A stretch of DNA of 10,454 nt, from the NCBI GenBank assembly GCA_019347775.1, contig JAHWKP010000048.1, positions 1 to 10,454 on the forward strand. The letters are read 5' to 3'. Shown piece after piece: positions 1-5,964 of this stretch. The notes under the pieces were generated by a model. That model was given only the letters and a program-made list of their open reading frames with translations. It had not been told where the DNA came from and searched no databases. Within the stretch, counting starts at the first letter, position 1, and each line of letters opens with the position of its first letter. The translations under genes and the position numbers were made by a program. This stretch comes from Actinomycetota bacterium (GTDB lineage Bacteria; Actinomycetota; Acidimicrobiia; Acidimicrobiales; JAHWKP01).

Positions 1-164
1 TGAACGACCGCGCCTGGGACGACACGATCCCGCGCTTCGCGCTGCGCCCCGCGGCGTTCTCGGCCGGTCGCTACCGCGACTTCGAGGCGTTCCTGAACGA
101 ATCCGGGCTGATCGACGGCACGAACCCCGTCTCCAGGATCGCCATCGATGTCACTGCCGACTGA
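1..164 (+). CDS. C-terminal end of ABC transporter substrate-binding protein (NitT/TauT or thiamine-precursor type), 5' truncated by window edge
   Basis: The first complete codon is at position 3, and the frame gives 53 residues ending at TGA 162-164. The tail contains RYRDFEAFLNESGLI followed by NPVSRIAIDV. This layout, an aromatic residue, then a 'F-L-x-x-x-G-L-I' helix, then a hydrophobic 'A-x-D-V' end, is typical of the C-terminus of periplasmic substrate-binding proteins of the SsuA/ThiY/NMT1 superfamily, which feed a membrane permease and ATPase with sulfonates, nitrate or pyrimidine precursors. The ligand cannot be told from the tail. No partner transporter genes are visible downstream. 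Such a gene is not a usual neighbour of yajC (usually ruvB or tgt), which adds to the suspicion that the left end of the window is foreign to the rest. The family call rests on remembered pattern and not on an alignment. Confidence 0.55.
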   Translation, partial: NDRAWDDTIPRFALRPAAFSAGRYRDFEAFLNESGLIDGTNPVSRIAIDVTAD

Positions 165-244
165 GAACCGTCGCAACGGAGTTGACGATACCCGCCCTGT
201 CGAGCGAAAAGCTTTAATAAAAAGAAACGGGGCAGGAGGGCGAG
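165..244. promoter_or_regulatory. Intergenic leader with A/T-rich patch and strong RBS
   Basis: The gap holds an A/T-rich patch (207-227, AAAAGCTTTAATAAAAAG and beyond) that stands out in this GC-rich window and contains TTTAAT (213-218), a possible -10. TTGACG lies at 182-187 but is about 25 nt from TTTAAT, too far for a standard sigma-70 pair. The Shine-Dalgarno at 235-240 serves the ATG at 245. CGCCCT (193-198) can pair with AGGGCG (237-242), which overlaps that Shine-Dalgarno; a 6-bp stem with a 38-nt loop is weak evidence for control. No clear terminator follows the substrate-binding gene. Confidence 0.2.
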
Positions 245-493
245 ATGATCGACGTGCTTCGGCTCGCGCGCGACCGGCGCGAGCAGCTGACCAGCGAGAT
301 GGCCAGCCTCGACAGGTTCGTCAGAATGGCCGAAGAGCTGATCATGAGCGATCTCGAGCGCATCAAGGCTCCCGAAGTCGACCCCTTCCAGGCGCGCTTC
401 AACAGCGGCGAGGTGCTGCCGCCGCTGCAAGGCGAGGACGAGGGCTGGCGCCCCGCCGAGGCGGGAGCCGCCGAGGCGGCCAGCCCGAGCGTC
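245..493 (+). CDS. Small hypothetical protein with coiled-coil-like N-terminus, no stop of its own (frame runs on into yajC)
   Basis: ATG at 245 is preceded by a strong Shine-Dalgarno (GCAGGAGGG, 232-240) and an A/T-rich leader. The first 40 residues form a probable amphipathic helix rich in Arg, Glu and Leu (LARDRREQLTSEMASLDRFV, then RMAEEL), followed by an acidic, Pro/Ala-rich stretch. I recall similar short proteins of unknown function in Alphaproteobacteria, but could not test this. Codon use is strongly G/C-ending to about codon 83 (position 493). After that, codons such as ATA, AGT, CCA and AGG appear and the sequence loses protein-like character. The frame stays open and becomes yajC at 656. 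A genuine YajC fusion is unlikely, because YajC begins with its own membrane anchor. A gene truncated by a junction near 440-495 is the simpler reading. The end coordinate marks the loss of coding quality and is not a stop codon. Confidence 0.4.
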
Positions 494-531
494 ATAAGTC
501 CAAGGGCGATGATCGCCAGTCTCCTTCGCAT
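448..531 (-). other. Possible 5' fragment of a minus-strand secreted-protein gene (signal peptide only)
   Basis: Reading left from an ATG at 531, the minus strand encodes MRRRLAIIALGLMTLGLAAS followed by an AAPASA|GR cleavage-like site. This is a textbook Sec signal peptide with a basic n-region, a hydrophobic core and an Ala-X-Ala end. TAACGT (minus strand, 545-540) ends 8 nt before the ATG, a spacing that fits a -10 for a leaderless transcript. Beyond about residue 29 the frame continues to a stop near 214, but it is Ser/Arg-rich and looks like the antisense of the plus-strand small ORF. It may be the beginning of a real gene cut at the suspected junction, or a chance product of an Ala/Gly-rich GC-rich region. 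A GC-rich antisense frame can imitate this, so confidence is low. Confidence 0.3.
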
Positions 532-655
532 GGGGCGGCACGTTAGACCGCCCAGAGGCAGGGTACCCAGGACCGGCGGAGCTGCGGTTCCAAAGAAGGC
601 CAGAAACGCCGCGCTAGGATGCCGGGCGCCGGCCTCGGGGCCGGTCCTTTCACGT
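494..655. promoter_or_regulatory. Non-coding leader upstream of yajC with -10-like TAGGAT and a GC hairpin
   Basis: No protein-like reading is seen here on the plus strand. TAGGAT (615-620) could be a -10 element for the yajC-secD-secF operon; no good -35 lies 16-18 nt upstream. Just after it, CCGGCC (629-634) pairs perfectly with GGCCGG (639-644) across a TCGG loop, followed by TCCTTTC. The hairpin would sit at the extreme 5' end of the transcript, 11 nt before the yajC ATG, where a Shine-Dalgarno would normally lie; none is visible. It could stabilise the mRNA 5' end, or be a remnant terminator. Both readings are inference. Confidence 0.25.
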
Positions 656-955
656 ATGGAACAACTCCTCTTCCCTGTCCTCGTCCTAGGCGCGATGTGG
701 CTGCTGCTCATCCGGCCTCAGCAGAAGCGCGCCAAAGCCCAGCGTGACCTCCTCTCGGCCTTGGAGGTCGGCGACCAGGTGGTTACCGTCGGCGGGATCG
801 TCGGTCGGATCGTCGAGCTCTACGACCGCGAGTTGGTCATCGAGACGGGGAACACGCAGCTGAAGATGGTGCGGGGATCAATCGGGTCGCGGATCGATCC
901 GCAGAACCCTCCGGCGGTCGAGGGCGACACCAGTCCCGATTCGTCGATCACCTGA
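656..955 (+). CDS. yajC: Preprotein translocase accessory subunit YajC
   Basis: YajC is a small inner-membrane protein that associates with SecD and SecF and supports the SecYEG translocon. The 99-residue product has the family layout: a single N-terminal membrane helix (about residues 4-19, LLFPVLVLGAMWLLLI), the conserved RPQQKR just after it (20-25), and a compact cytoplasmic domain with VGDQVVTVGGIVGRIVEL (38-55), the hallmark 'GD-x-V-x-T-x-GG' segment. The Pro/Ser/Asp-rich tail is disordered. I chose the ATG at 656 because it places the membrane helix at the N-terminus and gives the normal length. The same frame is open upstream to an ATG at 245, which would add 137 residues unlike any YajC. 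No Shine-Dalgarno is visible. secD begins 9 nt after the stop, so the two are probably cotranscribed and translationally coupled. Confidence 0.95.
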   Translation: MEQLLFPVLVLGAMWLLLIRPQQKRAKAQRDLLSALEVGDQVVTVGGIVGRIVELYDRELVIETGNTQLKMVRGSIGSRIDPQNPPAVEGDTSPDSSIT

Positions 956-964
956 TTCCCACGC

Positions 965-2446
965 ATGCGTAGGCCCCTCCTCGTCTCCCTCGTCGGCATC
1001 GTCCTGATCGCCATCGGCTCTCTCGTCGCGGTGCGGGCCCAGGGATGGGCGCCGGAGCTAGGCCTCGACCTCCAGGGCGGCGTGTCGGTCGTGCTCGAAC
1101 CGGCCGAGCCCGTCGAGGACGACATCATCGACCAGTCCGTGGAGATCATCAGGAGCCGGGTTGATGCCCTGGGTGTAGCCGAGCCCGACATCAGCCGCCA
1201 AGGCGACGCCATCGTCGTCCAGCTGCCCGGGGTGAGCGACCAGCAGCGGGCCATCGACATCGTGGGCGATACGGCCGAACTGCGGTTCCGCCCCGTGCTG
1301 GAGATCCTGCCGCCTCCGGGTGCGACGACGACCACGGCGCCGACCACGACTGTGCCCGAAGAGACCACTACTACCGCTGAGCCCGTTCCCGGAGAGACGA
1401 CGACCACGAGCTCCACCACGACCACGACCGTGCTGGGGGCCACACCCAGGGAGGAAGACGTGGCCGACCAGGAGGTCATCCTTCCGGAGCTCGGCGAGAA
1501 CAACGAGCCGGTCGCCCTGTTCCGTCTGGGGCCCGCCGAACTGACCGGCAACGCGCTGGCCGACGCCCAGGCTTCGTTCGATCCGAACACCGGGGCTTGG
1601 GCCGTCAACTTCACCATGACCAGTGAAGGCACCCCGCAGTTCGACGAGCTCGCCACCCAGTTGGTCGCCCTTCCGCCTCCGAACAACCAGCTCGGGATCG
1701 TCCTCGACGGCGTGGTCGTTTCGGCCCCGACGATCCAGACCGGCAGCTTCGGTGGCCAGGGGCAGATCACCGGGGACTTCACCGAGCAGGAGGCCAAGGA
1801 CCTCGCCCTCGTGCTTCGCTTCGGAGCCCTTCCGGTCGAACTGGTGCGCCAGTCGACTCAGACGGTTTCGGCCACTCTCGGCTCCGACTCGCTCAAGGCC
1901 GGAGTCGGTGCCGGTCTCGTCGGACTCGCCCTGGTGCTGCTCTACATCGTCGTTTACTACCGGGCTCTCGGGCTCGTAGTCATCTTGGGTCTCGGGGTCA
2001 CGGCTGCGTTGATGTGGGCGCTGATTTCTCTGCTCGGCGAAACCGCAGGACTGGCTCTGACGTTGGCCGGCGCGACCGGCTTGATCGTGTCCATTGGGGT
2101 CACCGTCGACTCCTACATCGTCTACTTCGAGCGCTTGAAGGACGAGGTCCGTTCTGGCAAGACCATCCGCTCATCGGTCGACCGAGGATTCGGGCGGGCC
2201 TTCCGTACCACCGTCGCCGCCAACATGTCGTCTCTGATCGGAGCCGGGCTCCTTTACTGGCTGGCGGTCGGCCCGGTGAGGGGATTCGCGCTGATGCTGT
2301 TCCTGTCTCAGGTGATGGACCTGCTCGTCGCCTACTTCTTCACCCGGCCCGCGGTGATCCTGCTCGGGCGTAACCGGACGTTCACCGAGGCCCGGTTCCT
2401 CGGCGTCGCCCGCGGACTGGCCGCTACGCCGGCGAGGGGGGCCTGA
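965..2446 (+). CDS. secD: Protein translocase subunit SecD
   Basis: SecD is an RND-superfamily membrane protein that works with SecF, using the proton gradient to help draw secreted proteins out of SecYEG on the outer face of the membrane. The 493-residue product starts with a membrane helix (about 4-24), then GLDLQGG (33-39), the conserved start of the large external P1 region. A low-complexity Thr/Pro/Glu insert occupies about 120-156. The P1 domain ends near LVLRFGALPVEL (282-293). Five further membrane helices follow (about 310-465), with GVTVDSYIVYFERLKDE (378-394) carrying the conserved Asp382 of helix 4, and an RAFRTT...AAN segment (411-420). Length and motifs mark it as complete and separate from SecF. 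No clear Shine-Dalgarno precedes the ATG. Its stop overlaps the secF start by one base (TGATG). Confidence 0.97.
   Translation: MRRPLLVSLVGIVLIAIGSLVAVRAQGWAPELGLDLQGGVSVVLEPAEPVEDDIIDQSVEIIRSRVDALGVAEPDISRQGDAIVVQLPGVSDQQRAIDIVGDTAELRFRPVLEILPPPGATTTTAPTTTVPEETTTTAEPVPGETTTTSSTTTTTVLGATPREEDVADQEVILPELGENNEPVALFRLGPAELTGNALADAQASFDPNTGAWAVNFTMTSEGTPQFDELATQLVALPPPNNQLGIVLDGVVVSAPTIQTGSFGGQGQITGDFTEQEAKDLALVLRFGALPVELVRQSTQTVSATLGSDSLKAGVGAGLVGLALVLLYIVVYYRALGLVVILGLGVTAALMWALISLLGETAGLALTLAGATGLIVSIGVTVDSYIVYFERLKDEVRSGKTIRSSVDRGFGRAFRTTVAANMSSLIGAGLLYWLAVGPVRGFALMLFLSQVMDLLVAYFFTRPAVILLGRNRTFTEARFLGVARGLAATPARGA
1322..1432 (+). repeat. Thr-rich low-complexity coding repeat inside secD
   Basis: Repeated ACG/ACC/ACT threonine codons, broken by short GAG/CCC/GTG runs, encode four Thr clusters separated by Pro/Glu spacers (SecD residues 120-156). 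On the opposite strand the tract reads as a Val-rich shadow. The segment lies in the extracytoplasmic P1 region and is predicted to be a flexible linker. The near-repetitive triplets make it prone to length change by slippage. Thr-rich linkers of this sort are common in exported proteins of some actinobacteria, from memory. Confidence 0.85.
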
Positions 2447-3672
2447 TGGGAATCGGACATCGCATGTATTACGGCGAGACCAGCATCGATTTCGTCGGCA
2501 AGGCGCGCCGCTGGTTTCTTCTCTCTGGCATCGTCCTGCTCGCCGGAGTGATCTCGCTTTCGACCCGAGGGCTGAACTTCGGCATCGAGTTCCAGGGCGG
2601 CACCGCCTGGGAGATGTCCAACGTAGACGTGGACGTGGACGAAGCGCGCGAAGTGCTGCGCCCGCTCGGACTCGGCAACTCGACCATCCAGGTGATCGGC
2701 GGGACCACGATCCGCGTCCAGGCCGAGCCTGAGGATCCCGAGACGGTCGCGGCCGTGCGGCAGGAATTGGCCGACCTGGCCGGCATCGAGCCGGGGCAGG
2801 TCAGCCTGAGCGAGATCGGGCCTTCATGGGGCGAGACCATCACCGAGAAGGCGCAGCGAGCGTTGGTGCTGTTCTTCCTGGCAGTGGCGCTTTACATCAG
2901 CTTCCGCTTCGAGTGGAAGATGGCCTTCACCGCGCTCCTCGCGCTGTTCCACGACATCTTGGTGACGGTCGGCATCTATTCGCTTTCCGGCTTCGAGGTG
3001 ACTCCGGTGACGGTGATCGCCTTCCTGACCATCATGGGTTTCTCCCTCTACGACAGCATCATCATCTTCGACAAGGTCGACGAGAACACCAAGGGCCTGG
3101 CCGCCACCGGCCGCCTGACCTACTCGGCCACGGTCAACCTCTCGACCAACCAGATGCTGATGAGATCGGTCAACACCTCGATCGTGGCCATCCTGCCGAT
3201 CCTGTCGGTGCTCGTCGTCGGCGCCTTCATCCTCGGCGCCACCACCCTGCAGGACTTCGGCCTGTCGATGTTCATCGGCATGTCCGTCGGCATGTATTCG
3301 TCGCTGTTCATCGTGCCGCCGGTGCTGGCCTGGCTGAAGGAGCGCGAGGACCGTTACTCCAGCATCCGGCGGCGCCTCCAAGCCCGGGGCGACGTGCGCA
3401 CGGCGCCGCTCACTCCGGCAGCCGCGGCCAGCTCGCGAGGTGCGGGAGCCAAAGTCAGCCCGCCGGCCCCTCGCCCGGTCGCAACGGCGGCGCCCGACAC
3501 CACGGTCACGTCGGTGCCGACAATCGAGGCGGCACCGGACGCTCCTGTTTCAGCCGACTCCGGCGATGACACCGGTGAGCCGCATGCTGATCAGGCTCCT
3601 GAGCGTCCCGCGCCGGCCAAGCCCCGGCCGCCGGTCACTCCGCGGGGCCGGAAGAAGAAGCGCCGGCGCTAA
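2446..3672 (+). CDS. secF: Protein translocase subunit SecF
   Basis: SecF partners SecD in the proton-driven accessory complex of the Sec translocon. The 408-residue protein has a first membrane helix (about 24-39), GLNFGIEFQGG (42-52) opening the small external P4 domain (about 45-130), then five helices (about 137-300). Conserved segments are FHDILVTVGIYSL (168-180) and GFSLYDSIIIFDKVDEN (198-214), the latter with Asp203 and Asp209 typical of the family's helix 4 region. After the last helix comes a roughly 100-residue Pro/Ala-rich cytoplasmic tail ending in RGRKKKRRR. It is much longer than in E. coli SecF (about 320 residues in total) but of a kind seen in actinobacteria. GGCGAGGGGGG just upstream is a good Shine-Dalgarno, and the ATG overlaps the secD stop, so translation should be coupled. 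The tail-coding DNA overlaps the 3' end of rel by 38 nt, convergently. Confidence 0.97.
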   Translation: MGIGHRMYYGETSIDFVGKARRWFLLSGIVLLAGVISLSTRGLNFGIEFQGGTAWEMSNVDVDVDEAREVLRPLGLGNSTIQVIGGTTIRVQAEPEDPETVAAVRQELADLAGIEPGQVSLSEIGPSWGETITEKAQRALVLFFLAVALYISFRFEWKMAFTALLALFHDILVTVGIYSLSGFEVTPVTVIAFLTIMGFSLYDSIIIFDKVDENTKGLAATGRLTYSATVNLSTNQMLMRSVNTSIVAILPILSVLVVGAFILGATTLQDFGLSMFIGMSVGMYSSLFIVPPVLAWLKEREDRYSSIRRRLQARGDVRTAPLTPAAAASSRGAGAKVSPPAPRPVATAAPDTTVTSVPTIEAAPDAPVSADSGDDTGEPHADQAPERPAPAKPRPPVTPRGRKKKRRR

Positions 3673-5923
3673 CCGGTTTCTCGGTGCTGTTGGCGCCATT
3701 GGCCGCCCGGGCCCGAGTCGGTCCGCCGCCCGGCAGCAGGCGATAGGCGTCGTAGACGCCGTCGATTCGTTTGACCGAGGCCATCAGCGAGTCGAGATGG
3801 GCGGCGTCAGCCAACTCGAACTCGAAGCGCATGCGCGACACCCGGTCGTTGCCGGCGTGTGACGTGCTCGTGAGGATGTTGACGTGGTGCTCGGCCAGGA
3901 TGCGCGTCACGTCGGCCAGCAGCCTCGCCCGGTCGAGCGCCTTGACCTCTATGGCGGCGACGAACGTGGACGGGCGCTCGCGGTCCCACTCGACTTCGAT
4001 CATGCGGTTGGCGGCTTCGGAAGACAGGGCCGTGGCGTTGGCGCAGTCGGCGCGGTGCACCGACACCCCCCGGCCCTGAGTCACGAATCCGACGATCTCG
4101 TCACCCGGTACGGGGGTGCAGCACCGCGAGAGCCGCACCATCATGTCGTCGAGGCCTTCGACGTAGACGCCGGTGGCGCGCCCCGTGGTGCGCCGCGGCC
4201 GCCGCACCGAAGAGGGCAGCTGCTCCTCGTGGTCGCCGCCGCGTAGGTCCCGCGCCAGGCGCTGGGAGATCGAGCGGGCTGACACGTGGCCCTCTCCGAT
4301 GGCGGCGAAGAGGGAGTCGAGATCGACGTAGTGCATCTCCTCGGCCATCTCCGAAAGGAGCGGAGAGCCCAGCATCTTCTGAACCGGCAGATTCTCCTTG
4401 CGCATGGCCCGCAGCAGTTCGTCGCGGCCGTTGTCTATGGCGTCGGAGCGACGCTCGCGGCTGAACCACTGCCGGATCTTGTTGCGGGCCCTCGGGGTGA
4501 CGACGAACTGCAGCCAGTCACGCGACGGAGCGGCCGTCGGCACTTTGGCCGTGAAGATCTCGACGGTATCGCCCGACTGGAGAGCCGAATCCAGGGTCGC
4601 CAGCCGCCCGTTGACCTTGGCCCCGATGCAGCGGTGGCCCACGTCGGTGTGCACGGAGTAGGCGAAGTCCACCGGTGTGGCACCCGCAGGCAGAGCCATG
4701 ACGTCGCCTTTGGGGGTGAAGACGTAGACCTCGTCCTGCTCGAGGTCAAGCTTGAGCGTCTCCATGAACTCGACCGGGTCGGCCGTTTCCTGCTCCCAAT
4801 CGACCATCCGCTGTAGCCAGGCAACGTCGCCGGCTCCGGCCTTCTCCTTGTAGCCCCAGTGGGCCGCGATGCCATATTCGGCCCGGCGGTGCATCTCTTT
4901 CGTGCGGATCTGGCATTCGAGGGGTTTGCCGAGGGGACCGACCACCGTGGTGTGGATCGACTGGTACAGGTTGAACTTCGGCGTGTTGATGTAGTCCTTG
5001 AAGCGCCCGTCGATCGGTCGCCACGTGGAGTGGATGGCCCCGAGTGCGGCCCAGCAGTCGGGCTGCTTCTCCACGAGGACGCGGATACCGATGAGGTCGA
5101 AGATCTCGTCGAACTCGCGGCCCTTGACGACCATCTTCTCGTAGATGGAATAGAGGTGCTTCGGCCGCCCGGTCACTTCGGCGTCGATGCGGTGCTTCGC
5201 CAGCTGCTCGCGGACCTGTTCGAGGACCTGGTCGACGTAGAGCTCGCGCTCGGGATCTCGGGTGGCCACCATGGCGTCGATCTCGGCGAACCGGCGGGGA
5301 TGCAAGGTGGCGAAGGCCAGGTCCTCGAGGTGCCACTTCACTTCCTGCATGCCGAGGCGGTGGGCCAGGGGGGCGTACACCTCGAGGGTCTCGGTGGCGA
5401 TGCGCTCTTGTTTCCAGCGGGGCATCACCGCCAGCGTGCGCATGTTGTGGAGGCGGTCGGCCAGCTTGACGATCAGGACCCTCCAGTCCTTGGCCATCGC
5501 CACCAGCATCTTGCGCATCGAGGCGGCCTGGGCTGCTTCCTTCGACTCGAAGGTGATCCGGTCGAGCTTGGTGACTCCGTCGACCAGAGCGCCGATGGCC
5601 TCCCCGAAATCCCGGACGACGTCCTCGAGGCTGACGTCGGTGTCCTCCACCGCGTCGTGGAGCAGGGCGGCGGCTATGGCTGCCTCATCGAGACCCAGCC
5701 CGGCGACGATGGTGGCCACGGCCAGGGGGTGTTCGATGTAGTCCTCGCCGGAGTGGCGATGCTGGCCCTCGTGGGCCTTGGCGGCAACGCGATAGGCCCG
5801 GGTGATGAGGTCTGTGTCGCCTTTCGGATGACGGACGCGAAGGGCGCGGAGCAGCGGCTCCAGGCTCGGCTCCGACGGCGCCGTACGTCGCCAGGGCCGG
5901 ACTCTCTGCACGGTGGCCGGCAC
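3635..5923 (-). CDS. rel: Bifunctional (p)ppGpp synthetase/hydrolase Rel (RelA/SpoT family)
   Basis: Rel makes and destroys the alarmone (p)ppGpp, which reprograms transcription, translation and replication during starvation. The 762-residue protein has every domain of long Rel. The N-terminal HD hydrolase includes RHSGEDYIEHP (56-66), LLHDAVEDTD (87-96) and KLADRLHNMR (153-162), so the metal-binding His and Asp residues are intact. The synthetase domain has GRPKHLYSIYEKM (252-264), DLIGIRVL (276-283), RFKDYINTPK (307-316) and ECQIRTKEMHRRAEYGIAAH (336-355). A TGS domain spans about 397-457. The Cys/His RIS/zinc-finger region has RCCTPVPGD (600-608), His623 and Cys627. An ACT domain spans about 653-731. 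The RxKD form (307-310) is the signature of bifunctional enzymes, in contrast to synthesis-only RelA. The start is GTG (5923-5921), with GGGGA close upstream. The short Ala/Ser-rich tail overlaps secF. It is transcribed away from hisS across a 41-bp gap. Confidence 0.98.
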   Translation of the reverse strand: MPATVQRVRPWRRTAPSEPSLEPLLRALRVRHPKGDTDLITRAYRVAAKAHEGQHRHSGEDYIEHPLAVATIVAGLGLDEAAIAAALLHDAVEDTDVSLEDVVRDFGEAIGALVDGVTKLDRITFESKEAAQAASMRKMLVAMAKDWRVLIVKLADRLHNMRTLAVMPRWKQERIATETLEVYAPLAHRLGMQEVKWHLEDLAFATLHPRRFAEIDAMVATRDPERELYVDQVLEQVREQLAKHRIDAEVTGRPKHLYSIYEKMVVKGREFDEIFDLIGIRVLVEKQPDCWAALGAIHSTWRPIDGRFKDYINTPKFNLYQSIHTTVVGPLGKPLECQIRTKEMHRRAEYGIAAHWGYKEKAGAGDVAWLQRMVDWEQETADPVEFMETLKLDLEQDEVYVFTPKGDVMALPAGATPVDFAYSVHTDVGHRCIGAKVNGRLATLDSALQSGDTVEIFTAKVPTAAPSRDWLQFVVTPRARNKIRQWFSRERRSDAIDNGRDELLRAMRKENLPVQKMLGSPLLSEMAEEMHYVDLDSLFAAIGEGHVSARSISQRLARDLRGGDHEEQLPSSVRRPRRTTGRATGVYVEGLDDMMVRLSRCCTPVPGDEIVGFVTQGRGVSVHRADCANATALSSEAANRMIEVEWDRERPSTFVAAIEVKALDRARLLADVTRILAEHHVNILTSTSHAGNDRVSRMRFEFELADAAHLDSLMASVKRIDGVYDAYRLLPGGGPTRARAANGANSTEKPVSAGASSSGPAE

Positions 5924-5964
5924 GTCCCCAGGCTACGGCTCCGCCCCCCTATAGCCTCGCCGGG
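5924..5964. promoter_or_regulatory. Compact divergent promoter region between rel and hisS
   Basis: These 41 bp must hold the starts of both divergent genes. The palindrome CTATAG (5949-5954) gives a -10-like TATAGC for the plus strand (5950-5955) and TATAGG for the minus strand (5953-5948). Plus-strand transcription would start about 7 nt on, at or next to the hisS ATG (5965), predicting a leaderless hisS mRNA; no Shine-Dalgarno precedes hisS, which agrees. On the minus strand the same element predicts a 5' leader of about 18 nt before the rel GTG. Neither side has a good -35 at the standard distance. The evidence is motif-level only. Confidence 0.4.

Noticed and set aside
820..1797. 325-codon minus-strand ORF antisense to secD, Val/Ser-rich
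   Set aside because: Its long Val run is simply the reverse of the Thr-codon tract in SecD, and it has no family motifs. The plus frame is unmistakably SecD.
2824..3381. Minus-strand ORF rich in His, Asp and Gln antisense to secF
   Set aside because: Composition is that of an antisense shadow of membrane-protein codons, and SecF motifs occupy the plus strand throughout.
3620..3650. GCCCCG...CGGGGC inverted repeat as a terminator for secF
   Set aside because: It lies inside the SecF and Rel coding tails, has a long loop and is not followed by a T-run on either strand.
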